64,000 nt of DNA from positions 309,306 to 373,305 of the forward strand of contig CALGMR010000009.1 in assembly GCA_937958815.1 (NCBI GenBank), written 5' to 3'. This DNA is from an uncultured Rhizobiaceae group bacterium (GTDB taxonomy: Bacteria; Pseudomonadota; Alphaproteobacteria; Rhizobiales; Rhizobiaceae). The notes under the pieces are model-generated. The model was not told the origin of the DNA. It saw nothing but the letters and a program-made list of their open reading frames with translations, and did not search any database. The translations under genes and the position numbers were made by a program. Shown here piece by piece: positions 26,454-34,313 of the stretch (position 1 is its first letter; each line of letters begins with the position of its first letter).

Positions 26454-28447
26454 GCGCGTTGCACCACCGTTACACCAGCCACATCCATGTTTGCGCTGCC
26501 AATGAGTATATTGTCGGTTGGGCCGATAAGGTGCGATGCATCGCGTGGCTTTGGCCCATAGTTTAGTATCGTGCGCAGGTTTCCACGATCTCGTATGCGC
26601 AAATCATCACCTGTTTCAACAAAGGAAACTCCAGCCGCTTCAAGCTCACTTTGCATAATGTGTTTACAAAGCGCTTCATCGGGCCACCCCGCGACATATG
26701 ATATGTTGTTCTGGCGCATCCATGCTGGATGACCATTTGCCGTTTTCAATTCAACAGTCACACCCGCGCGTGTTGACACATGCTCAATCCATTTGGACAT
26801 GCCCCCCACATGGCCAACGGTTTCCCCAACGCCTGGCCGCAGACTTTCCACACGGTCAACACGTATGTCTATCAACTGACGAAGATTCCCTGGTGCGAGG
26901 CCTTCGGGAATCTGGTGGGACATTGTCCGCGATCCACAACGAGGGCCGAACACAATACGCGCTTTGCACTCTTCGAGTTTTGCAATCGTGTCGTCGGAAA
27001 CCATCAACAATTGCGGCACGACAATGAGCTTATAGCCATCCAAATTGTGAGACGTAGACACAATATCAATCGATTGCCCCAACTGGCGCAGTGCGGAATA
27101 AAAATCCCAGATGACATTGATCGCGTGATACCCCGCCCCTTGCGGCTGGGTTTCGGTTGCCCAAAAAGATGGATAATCCACCAAAAGCGCAACAGCCGAT
27201 TGTCCGGTTTCTGCATCAGGCAGAGATGAAATTTCTTTGCCCGTTTTCCCGGCTTCTTCAAACCCGCGATCGGGGGAATTGTCCGGACGGTTCAAACCTG
27301 CGTGAAACTGTTCCTGCGCAAATGGCGCCTGCCGCCAGCGGAAATAGCTCACCACTTCAGCCCCGTGGGCAAAGGCTTCATGGCTCCATAAACGCACCAT
27401 TCCAGGATGAGGATCGGGATTGTAAGGCGCCCAGTTTACGGGCCCGGGTTGCTGCTCCATCACCCACCAACGGCCACCACCATTGCTTGCCTGCCCGCGC
27501 ATATTTCCACATGCGCGATAAAGGTCATGATGAAATGCCTGAAAATCAGGATCCCCTGCCCGCATGTACCAATTCTTCCAAGCAGCATTGCGGCCAAATT
27601 GCTCTAGAAAACCAATCGGGTACGAATCCCACGATGCAATATCAAGATCAGCCGACACGTCGAAATGATCGAACTCAAGATAACGACCCATAAAATTGTG
27701 GATGATGTCACGATTGGGAGAGTGCTTGCGCAAAATATCGGTTTGGATTTTGTTGAATGCCGCCACTTGATCTGATGCAAAACGACGAAAATCCAGCACA
27801 TGGGATGGATTAGGCTCCGTTACTGTTAGATTGGGCAGTTCAACTTCATTGAAGTCGCGCACCTCCATTGACCAAAACACGTTCCCCCAAGCCTTGTTTA
27901 GAGCATCGGGCGATTGATATTTTTGCGCCAACCAGTTTTGAAAACCATTCTTCGCCGCATGGGAATAGCTCAACGTTGTGTCGTGGCATCCATATTCATT
28001 GTCCGTTTGCCAAGCGACCACATTTGGGTCAGTTCCATAACGCTTGGCGAGAATAAACGTAATACGGGCGCATTCATTGCGATAAGCGGTATGGGAAAAA
28101 TCATAGTGGCGGCGCGATCCCCATTTGCGAGGATTGCCGTCAGCATCCACGGCAACCATGTCTGGCATTTCGTCCACCAACCATTTGGGAGGCGTTGCGG
28201 TTGGCGTGCACATGACGATTTTTAAACCAGCAGCACCCAGTGTTTTGATTGCTTTGTCCAACCAATCAAAATCAAAAACATCGCGCGCTGTTTCAATGCG
28301 CGACCATGCAAACTCAGCAATGCGCACATAGCTGATTCCACATTCAACCATGCGTTTGGCATCATCTGCCCACATGTCTTCGGCCCAATGTTCAGGATAA
28401 TAGCAAACGCCGAGGGCTGGTTTTTGAGCGGGTTTCATTGCGGCCAT
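26450..28447 (-). CDS. Beta-galactosidase, glycoside hydrolase family 42
   Basis: 665 aa cytoplasmic enzyme, normal GH42 size; no signal peptide. The N-terminus GVCYYPEHWAEDMWADDA is diagnostic. The acid/base is probably Glu151 in WQTDNEYGCH and the nucleophile probably Glu331 in VMEQQPGPVNW. The TIM barrel, trimerisation and C-terminal domains are all represented by length. It releases galactose from short beta-galactosides imported by the neighbouring ABC system. It follows the ABC ATPase gene by 56 bases on the same strand, and its stop overlaps the SDR stop by 4 bases convergently. Confidence 0.94.
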   Translation of the reverse strand: MAAMKPAQKPALGVCYYPEHWAEDMWADDAKRMVECGISYVRIAEFAWSRIETARDVFDFDWLDKAIKTLGAAGLKIVMCTPTATPPKWLVDEMPDMVAVDADGNPRKWGSRRHYDFSHTAYRNECARITFILAKRYGTDPNVVAWQTDNEYGCHDTTLSYSHAAKNGFQNWLAQKYQSPDALNKAWGNVFWSMEVRDFNEVELPNLTVTEPNPSHVLDFRRFASDQVAAFNKIQTDILRKHSPNRDIIHNFMGRYLEFDHFDVSADLDIASWDSYPIGFLEQFGRNAAWKNWYMRAGDPDFQAFHHDLYRACGNMRGQASNGGGRWWVMEQQPGPVNWAPYNPDPHPGMVRLWSHEAFAHGAEVVSYFRWRQAPFAQEQFHAGLNRPDNSPDRGFEEAGKTGKEISSLPDAETGQSAVALLVDYPSFWATETQPQGAGYHAINVIWDFYSALRQLGQSIDIVSTSHNLDGYKLIVVPQLLMVSDDTIAKLEECKARIVFGPRCGSRTMSHQIPEGLAPGNLRQLIDIRVDRVESLRPGVGETVGHVGGMSKWIEHVSTRAGVTVELKTANGHPAWMRQNNISYVAGWPDEALCKHIMQSELEAAGVSFVETGDDLRIRDRGNLRTILNYGPKPRDASHLIGPTDNILIGSANMDVAGVTVVQRA

Positions 28448-28503
28448 TGTTCAATCCAAAACTGTTTGCGCCCGTCTCTGCTATGCGCGAGAAGATTGCA
28501 AGT

Positions 28504-29586
28504 CTAAATCCGCAAGCCATCCCTCCCAAACAGCATAGCTGTTTTTGGATCGACACCAATCGTCGCCACTTCGCCGCCCTGCACTTTGGTGTGCCCCTTT
28601 TGCTCCACTGTCAGTGGAACATCGTTTCCCACATCAAGATAAAGATAAGAGTTCCCCCCCAGTTGCTCGACAACCGATGTGCCAGCTTTGAATGTGTGTT
28701 TCGCAGAAGCACCAAGGAAATGTTCTGGGCGCAGACCGACCTTCACCTTCTCACCTTTTTCTGGTGTACGATCGCGCGTGCTGACATCAAGTTTCAGTTT
28801 CCCAAGACTTTGAATCACAACAGTTGCGCTGTCCTTTTTGGAATTTGTGACCTCAGCATCGAGAAAATTCATACGCGGAGAACCGATAAAACCCGCCACA
28901 AATTCGTTGTCGGGATTATCGTAAAGTTCAAGCGGTGTGCCATATTGCTCCACAATGCCGGCGCGCAGCACAACAATCTTATCGGCCAATGTCATGGCTT
29001 CAGTTTGGTCATGGGTGACGTAGACCATTGTGGAATCAAGACTGTTGTGGAGCTTTGCAATTTCCAACCGCATTTGAACACGAAGTTCAGCATCCAAGTT
29101 AGACAATGGTTCATCGAACAGGAATACTTTTGGCTCTCGGACAATCGACCGACCAATCGCCACACGCTGGCGTTGACCACCTGACATAGCTGCCGGTTTG
29201 CGGTCTAAGAGCGGGCCAAGTTCAAGAATATCCGCCGCTTTTTTGACGCGTTCATCGATTTCACCTTTGGGGAAACCGTTCATTTTCAGGCCAAATGCCA
29301 TATTTTCGTAAACGGTCATGTGAGGATAAAGCGCGTAAGACTGGAACACCATCGCAATGCCACGCTCTGAGGGTTCCACATAAGATACATCTTCATTGCC
29401 AATATGAATTGCACCTGAAGTGATCTCTTCCAAGCCTGAGATCAGGCGCAACAATGTGGATTTGCCGCAACCGGATGGCCCAACAAAAACGATGAAGTCG
29501 CCATCATCGATTTCCAGATCCACACCCTTAATGACTTCAACATCGCCGAATGCTTTTCGAACATTCGTCAGTTTAACCCCTGCCAT
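28504..29586 (-). CDS. ABC transporter ATPase of the MalK/UgpC sugar-import type
   Basis: About 360 aa. Walker A GPSGCGKSTLLRL, signature MSGGQRQRVAIGRS, Walker B VFLFDEPLSNLD, then a C-terminal OB-fold (TOBE) domain with VKVGLRPEHFLG. This domain pattern is that of CUT1 carbohydrate importers. The open frame continues upstream to 29859, but this runs into the IclR gene; the ATG at 29586 follows GAGAGGAC and starts the canonical MAGVKLTNVRKAF. It lies between iclR and the GH42 gene on the minus strand, while the binding protein and permeases are on the plus strand across the regulator, so the transporter is split over two divergent units. Confidence 0.93.
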   Translation of the reverse strand: MAGVKLTNVRKAFGDVEVIKGVDLEIDDGDFIVFVGPSGCGKSTLLRLISGLEEITSGAIHIGNEDVSYVEPSERGIAMVFQSYALYPHMTVYENMAFGLKMNGFPKGEIDERVKKAADILELGPLLDRKPAAMSGGQRQRVAIGRSIVREPKVFLFDEPLSNLDAELRVQMRLEIAKLHNSLDSTMVYVTHDQTEAMTLADKIVVLRAGIVEQYGTPLELYDNPDNEFVAGFIGSPRMNFLDAEVTNSKKDSATVVIQSLGKLKLDVSTRDRTPEKGEKVKVGLRPEHFLGASAKHTFKAGTSVVEQLGGNSYLYLDVGNDVPLTVEQKGHTKVQGGEVATIGVDPKTAMLFGRDGLRI

Positions 29587-29620
29587 TTTCTTTGTCCTCT
29601 CTTGTACAATCCGACAGCCT

Positions 29621-30499
29621 TTATCGGCTGCGGGGCCCCATTGCTGCTGCCATATCTTGTTCAATTGCTTTCGCCGTTTGGCGAACCAGATTTTCCCATT
29701 CCAAAATTGTGTCTTCAGCAATACGGTAAGCTGGTGCGGTAACCGACACACCCGCAATCGTTGTCGAATCTCCACCATCAATGCCCGCAGAGACACAACG
29801 GATTCCGACTTCATGCTCTTCTCTGTCGTGGGAGACACCCACTTCCCGAATACGCGCAATCTCGTTCAACAGCAGGTCAGCTGTGTGAAGTGTTGTTTCG
29901 GTGTGTTTCTTATAGTCAAACCGCTGTGCACGATTGGCGCAGTCCTCTTCATCGAGAAGTGCCAACATCGCTTTGCCAATGCCTGTACAATAAAGGGGTG
30001 ATGCATTCCCCAATTGGCTGTGCATGCGCACCGTTTGATTGGATTCAATTTTGTCGACGTAAATGACTTCCAAGCCGTTCAAAACACCAAGATGAACCGT
30101 CTCGCCTGTGGCTTCATGCAGTTTGCGCACATGAGGTTCGGCAATGGAGCGGAACGTGTTTTTAGACCACGCGCGCGCAGCAAGTTTCAACAAGCGCAAT
30201 CCCGCATCATATGTGCCGTCTGGATTGACCGTGACCAGCCCTTCTTCAATGAGGTTGCTCAACTGGCGGTGCAAAGTGCCACGAGGTTGATCAACGATCT
30301 GCAGTATATCAGTGAACCGCATAGGCCGATCTGCAAGAGCTACGATATCCAGCACTTCCAGAGCTTTGCCCAGCGTGCCGGTGCTGGGCGCACTTTCTTT
30401 TTCACCCTTCGCATCTGCAAAATCCGCCTTTTCCACAGACGCAGGCCGGCTGTCTTTCACGGCCAATGTTGCATCGCGTGGTTGGACGGTTGCGGCCAA
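29621..30499 (-). CDS. IclR-family transcriptional regulator of the galactoside locus
   Basis: 292 aa. A disordered N-terminus (about 1-40) precedes a winged helix (LGKALEVLDIVALADRPMRF through QLSNLIEEGLV, about 42-95) and an IclR effector domain (about 110-285) with CTGIGKAMLAL. Start codon is TTG at 30499, with GGAGAG six bases upstream on the minus strand (ctctcc at 30506-30511). It is divergent from the ABC binding-protein gene, and the 246-base region between them carries two palindromes and a promoter. A galactose-pathway sugar acid is the likely ligand, by analogy with other IclR systems; unproven. Confidence 0.9.
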   Translation of the reverse strand: MAATVQPRDATLAVKDSRPASVEKADFADAKGEKESAPSTGTLGKALEVLDIVALADRPMRFTDILQIVDQPRGTLHRQLSNLIEEGLVTVNPDGTYDAGLRLLKLAARAWSKNTFRSIAEPHVRKLHEATGETVHLGVLNGLEVIYVDKIESNQTVRMHSQLGNASPLYCTGIGKAMLALLDEEDCANRAQRFDYKKHTETTLHTADLLLNEIARIREVGVSHDREEHEVGIRCVSAGIDGGDSTTIAGVSVTAPAYRIAEDTILEWENLVRQTAKAIEQDMAAAMGPRSR

Positions 30500-30518
30500 A
30501 TGTTACTCTCCTAATTCC

Positions 30519-30533
30519 AGCACAAGTTGTGCT
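30519..30533. promoter_or_regulatory. Palindrome AGCACAA-N-TTGTGCT upstream of the galactoside ABC operon
   Basis: Perfect 7-base arms around one base, just upstream of the TTGACA hexamer and 20 bases from the IclR start codon. Candidate binding site of the divergently encoded IclR regulator, well placed for both autoregulation and control of the ABC operon. Confidence 0.5.
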
Positions 30534-30563
30534 TGACATTTCGGTACGCTAGCCAAATAATTC
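30534..30563 (+). promoter_or_regulatory. Sigma70-like promoter of the galactoside ABC operon
   Basis: A perfect TTGACA at 30534-30539 followed after 16-18 bases by AATAATTC (30556-30563) as the -10 region. Position fits transcription of the binding-protein gene starting near 30570. Confidence 0.55.
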
Positions 30564-30579
30564 TACATAGTCAAATTGA

Positions 30580-30596
30580 GTTCCAAATAATGGAAC
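30580..30596. promoter_or_regulatory. Palindrome GTTCCA-N5-TGGAAC, probable IclR operator
   Basis: Perfect 6-base arms located just downstream of the predicted transcription start. IclR-family sites often have TGGAA/TTCCA half-sites. Binding here would block the promoter at 30534-30563. Palindrome seen, binding inferred. Confidence 0.55.
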
Positions 30597-30745
30597 TTTT
30601 TTGCTTTGGTCGGTTGTAGTGGGGCTTGCGTAAATTTGCCCAACAGCGGACATTTAGAACTGACAGGGTTGGTGTATGCCAGACCTGTTTGCCATGCAAA
30701 GTCGATTTCGGCATTGGATGGTCTCATTAACCGGGAGGAAATTTC

Positions 30746-31984
30746 ATGATTAAATCGCTCATCCGAGCAACCGCAACGGCTGGCTTTGCTGCCATGATGG
30801 CAACAACAGCATTTGCAGGTGACCTCAAAATTATATTCGACGACCCAAACCCGGGCCCGAAAAAAGGTTTTGAAGCTGCAGTGGAAGCTTTCAAAAAGGC
30901 TCATCCGGAAGTCAACGTAACCGTTTCTATCAACGACCGCGAAGCGCACAAAACAGCGATCCGTAACTTCTTGTCTGCAGACGCTCCTGACATCACATCG
31001 TGGTATCCAGGAAATCGCATGGCTCCGTTCACGGATTCTGGTCTGATGACAGACATTTCAGATTTGTGGGCAAGCGATGAAAATCTCAAAAGCAATTTTG
31101 AGGCGATCAAGCCGACAATGACTCGTGACGGCAAGCAATGGGGTGTTCCATATTCATATTACCAGTGGGGCATTTATTACCGCAAAGACATTTTCGACAA
31201 ACTCAGCATTGCAGAGCCCAAGACTTGGGATGAGTTGATTGCAGCTTCCAAGAAGCTGAAAGAAAATGGTGTGACACCTTTCACAATCGGTACAAAGTTC
31301 CTTTGGACCGCGGCTGGCGTGTTTGACTATTTGAACCTGCGCACAAATGGCTATGACGTTCATAACGATTTGACAGCTGGTAAAATCAAATACAGCGATC
31401 CACGCATTCGCGCGACTTTCGCCAAGTGGAAAGAGCTTGTTGATATGGGTGGCTTTGTGAAAAACCACGCTACGATGTCATGGCAAGATGCTATTGCTCC
31501 TTTCGCAAAAGGTGATGCAGCCATGTATGTGATGGGCAACTTCTCAGTGGATGGATACAAAAACGCTGGTTTGACTTACGATCAGATCGACTTTTTCCAG
31601 TTCCCTGAAATCACGCCTGGTGTGCCACGTGCGGAAGAAGCGCCTGCTGATGCGTTTTTCATTCCTGCTAAAGCTAAGAACAAAGAAGACGCGAAGAAAT
31701 TCCTGTCTTTCATCGCGCGTCCTGAAATTCAGTCGCAGTGGAATGAAACAATCGGTCAGTTGCCACCAAACTCAAAAGCAACTGTGTCCGATGACAAGTT
31801 CATCCAAGAAGGTTTCCAGACTGTGTCAACAGCAGCTGGCCTTGCACAGTTCTTCGACCGCGATGCACCAGCAGCTATGGCGAAAGCTGGCATGGAAGGC
31901 TTCCAGCAGTTCATGAACGACCCGAGCAAGCTTGATGAAATTCTTGCGCGTCTCGATAAAGTTCAAACTGAAGTCTACAAGTAA
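30746..31984 (+). CDS. Carbohydrate ABC transporter substrate-binding protein
   Basis: 412 aa, periplasmic, CUT1 type (SBP_bac_1 fold). Signal peptide at residues 1-24 (MIKSLIRATATAGFAAMMAT, ending AFA-G). NFLSADAPDITSWYPGNR, WGVPYSYYQWGIYYRKDIFD and a late PADAFFIPAKAKNKEDAKKFL are typical. GGGAGGAA lies five bases before the ATG. First gene of an operon with two permeases, GH36, dgoK and dgoA, which together point to alpha- and beta-galactosides as ligands. Confidence 0.93.
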   Translation: MIKSLIRATATAGFAAMMATTAFAGDLKIIFDDPNPGPKKGFEAAVEAFKKAHPEVNVTVSINDREAHKTAIRNFLSADAPDITSWYPGNRMAPFTDSGLMTDISDLWASDENLKSNFEAIKPTMTRDGKQWGVPYSYYQWGIYYRKDIFDKLSIAEPKTWDELIAASKKLKENGVTPFTIGTKFLWTAAGVFDYLNLRTNGYDVHNDLTAGKIKYSDPRIRATFAKWKELVDMGGFVKNHATMSWQDAIAPFAKGDAAMYVMGNFSVDGYKNAGLTYDQIDFFQFPEITPGVPRAEEAPADAFFIPAKAKNKEDAKKFLSFIARPEIQSQWNETIGQLPPNSKATVSDDKFIQEGFQTVSTAAGLAQFFDRDAPAAMAKAGMEGFQQFMNDPSKLDEILARLDKVQTEVYK

Positions 31985-31993
31985 GACAATCTG

Positions 31994-32025
31994 AAAGGCG
32001 CTCTTTACGGGGCGCCTTTCTTTTT
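31994..32025 (+). terminator. Stem-loop between binding-protein and permease genes (partial terminator)
   Basis: AAAGGCGC, a 10-base loop, GCGCCTTT, then CTTTTTAATTT. It resembles a weak rho-independent terminator and would let the binding protein be made in excess over the permeases. Confidence 0.7.
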
Positions 32026-32076
32026 AATTTGAATGTTCGGGGGCGAACAACGTCAGGCAGGGGGGGAGAAAAAGTC

Positions 32077-33078
32077 GTGACAATTGATGCCAATATCGGA
32101 ACATCTGCGGTTCCTTCATCTGGCAAAGACCAGCGCAGCTTTTATGCGCGAAACCGTCTTAAAATTGCACCCTGGTTGTTTCTTGCTCCTGCTCTGCTTT
32201 TCTTTCTGATCTATGTGATCATTCCGATATTCCAGTCCATTTCACTCTCATTTTATCAATGGGATGGCCTTGTTGCTGAACAAGCCAAATGGGTGGGAAT
32301 GGATAATTACGCACGTCTTATGGACGACGAAAAATTTTGGACATCGCTGAAAAACAACGTGCTTTGGCTGGTTCTCTTCATGTTGGCCGTTCCCGCAGGC
32401 TTGTTCATTGCGCTTTTCTTGAACCAAACAACGCCCGGAATGCGGATTTATAAATCTCTTTTCTTTTTCCCGTTCGTGATTTCGCAGGTGGTTGTCGGCC
32501 TCGTATTCTTTTGGTTCTACAACCCCGAATTTGGTGTGGTTGGCAAAGTTTGGGGTTTCTTCTTTTGCGAACAGGTCGTCAACATCGTTGGCAATCTGTC
32601 AACGCGTTGTTCGATTGATCCGCCTGCTCTGATGGCGAGCGAAGACTACGCCACTTACGGCATCATCGCCGCTGGCCTATGGCCGCAAATTGCATATTGC
32701 ATGATCCTCTATCTCACAGGTCTCAACAATGTCTCACCAGATCAGGTTGAAGCTGGGCGTTTGGACGGTGCCAAGGGTTGGCGTATGCTGTGGTATGTGA
32801 TCCTACCGCAATTGCGCCCTGCCACTTTCATCGCTGTGGTGGTGACGGTCATCGGTGCTTTACGCTCATTTGATATGATCGCCATTATGACACAAGGCGG
32901 CCCGGGTGTCGGCTCCACAAATGTGTTGGCCTATTACATGTACGAAGTCGCTCTTTCAGAGTTTGGCTTCCGCTATGGATATGGTGCTGCGGTAGCCACC
33001 GTCTTGTTCCTGATCATGCTCGTCTACATCAGCTATTTCTTGTATCGTATGTATCAAGACGAGAAGGACGGCCGATAG
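32077..33078 (+). CDS. Carbohydrate ABC transporter permease 1 (MalF-like)
   Basis: About 333 aa inner-membrane protein with roughly six helices; the first is WLFLAPALLFFLIYVIIPIF. The ATPase-coupling EAA loop reads EAGRLDGAKGWRMLWYVILP near residues 225-245. A soluble-looking insert with three cysteines lies at about 165-195 (CEQVVNIVGNLSTRC), unusual for the family. The start is GTG at 32077, nine bases after GGGGGGAG; the frame is open back to 32029, inside the terminator-like stem-loop. Its TAG overlaps the next gene's GTG by one base. Confidence 0.9.
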   Translation: MTIDANIGTSAVPSSGKDQRSFYARNRLKIAPWLFLAPALLFFLIYVIIPIFQSISLSFYQWDGLVAEQAKWVGMDNYARLMDDEKFWTSLKNNVLWLVLFMLAVPAGLFIALFLNQTTPGMRIYKSLFFFPFVISQVVVGLVFFWFYNPEFGVVGKVWGFFFCEQVVNIVGNLSTRCSIDPPALMASEDYATYGIIAAGLWPQIAYCMILYLTGLNNVSPDQVEAGRLDGAKGWRMLWYVILPQLRPATFIAVVVTVIGALRSFDMIAIMTQGGPGVGSTNVLAYYMYEVALSEFGFRYGYGAAVATVLFLIMLVYISYFLYRMYQDEKDGR

Positions 33079-33443
33079 TGACGTCTCCATTTCGCACCAT
33101 GATCAATGATATTTGCAAAGACCTGCCCGGCGCAGAATGGTCTGACCCTTGGGGTGGTGGTTATGACGCCTGGAAAATTGGCGACAAGATGTTTGCTTGC
33201 ATGGGTTCAATGAGTGAAGGCGTTTCTGTTAAGTGCCAAGACGTTGAATCAGCGGGTTTGTTGATTGAAGCAGGGGTTGCAGAAAAGGCGCCTTATTTCC
33301 ACAAAAGCTGGGTGCGTTTTGTAGAAGGTTGCGATGAGGCCGAACTGGAGGCACGAATTTGCCACTCTTATGATCTGATACGATCAAAACTTCCTGCGAA
33401 ATTTCGTAACTCACTCGTTGAACGTATGGGAGCAAACAGCTGA
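33078..33443 (+). CDS. MmcQ/YjbR-family protein inside the sugar ABC operon
   Basis: 121 aa. DDAWKIGDKMFACM-like core (here GGYDAWKIGDKMFACMG), VSVKCQDVESAGLLIEAG and FHKSWVRFVEG match the YjbR/MmcQ family, small proteins of cyclic-permutated double-wing or CyaY-like fold with no firmly assigned reaction. It starts with GTG overlapping the previous stop by one base, and its TGA overlaps the next permease ATG by one base, so all three are tightly coupled. A YjbR gene between two permease genes is unexpected; whether it acts on the transporter or is just co-expressed is unknown. Confidence 0.85.
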   Translation: MTSPFRTMINDICKDLPGAEWSDPWGGGYDAWKIGDKMFACMGSMSEGVSVKCQDVESAGLLIEAGVAEKAPYFHKSWVRFVEGCDEAELEARICHSYDLIRSKLPAKFRNSLVERMGANS

Positions 33444-34309
33444 TGTTCCCCAAACCCATTCAAAAATCATCGAGCGGCAAGCAATTTAGCTACAATGTTA
33501 TGGTGCCGATTGCCTTGTTCATTTGGCTTCTGCCTTTGATTGCCATTTTCATGACATCCATCAGGCCAGAATCGGACATCACAACAGGCAACGTGTTTGG
33601 CTGGCCGTCGGACTTTTTGCTATATGAAAATTATGCGCAGGTGTTCCGCGAAACCAAAGCTCTGCAATATCTGATCAACTCATTTTGGGTCACAATTCCC
33701 ACGATGATTATGTCTGTCTCGCTGGCTTGTTTGGCAGGTTACGCTTTGGCGATTTATAAAATGCCACTGGGGAAATGGAACCTTTCCATCCCGCTCTTCA
33801 TGTTGTTCGTGGCAGGCAATTTTGTTCCATTTCAAATTTTGATGGTGCCGGTTCGTGAATTCTCGGAAAACATTGGCGTTTACAACACGCCTTGGGCATT
33901 GATCTTGTTCCACTCAGCATTTCAAACAGGTTTTTGCACTTTGTTCATGCGCAACTTTATTCGCGCTTTGCCTTTTGAGTTGATCGAAAGCGCGCGCATT
34001 GAAGGCGTGGGAGAGTTCAAAATTTTCTGGCACATTGTTTTACCACTTGTGCGCCCTGCCCTTGCCGCATTGGCCGTCTTGATTTTCACCTTCATCTGGA
34101 ACGACTTTTTCTGGGCGACAGTGTTGACCAATGGTGATGAAGCAAAACCCATCACAGCTGGTATGGAGTCTCTCAAGGGGCAATATCTGACCCGCTACAG
34201 CCTGTATTCTGCAGCTGCACTTATGGCGGCCGTCCCACCTGTTCTTATGTTTTTTGCGGCCCAAAAGCACTTCATCGCTGGCCTGACGCTCGGCGCCACG
34301 AAGGGGTAA
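33443..34309 (+). CDS. Carbohydrate ABC transporter permease 2 (MalG-like)
   Basis: 288 aa inner-membrane protein with about six helices, the first IALFIWLLPLIAIFMTSI. The EAA loop is ESARIEGVGEFKIFWHIVLP near residues 175-195. A C-terminal AAQKHFIAGLTLGATKG is typical of CUT1 MalG-like permeases. It begins on the last base of the YjbR stop and is followed after 4 bases by the alpha-galactosidase GTG start. Confidence 0.93.
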   Translation: MFPKPIQKSSSGKQFSYNVMVPIALFIWLLPLIAIFMTSIRPESDITTGNVFGWPSDFLLYENYAQVFRETKALQYLINSFWVTIPTMIMSVSLACLAGYALAIYKMPLGKWNLSIPLFMLFVAGNFVPFQILMVPVREFSENIGVYNTPWALILFHSAFQTGFCTLFMRNFIRALPFELIESARIEGVGEFKIFWHIVLPLVRPALAALAVLIFTFIWNDFFWATVLTNGDEAKPITAGMESLKGQYLTRYSLYSAAALMAAVPPVLMFFAAQKHFIAGLTLGATKG

Positions 34310-34313
34310 TTCT

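Noticed and set aside
27157..27693. 178-aa plus-strand frame inside the GH42 gene
   Set aside because: Antisense shadow of a well-supported glycosidase; no domain or ribosome site.
29587..29859. Upstream extension of the galactoside ABC ATPase frame
   Set aside because: It lies inside the IclR gene, adds residues with no family similarity, and the ATG at 29586 has its own ribosome site.
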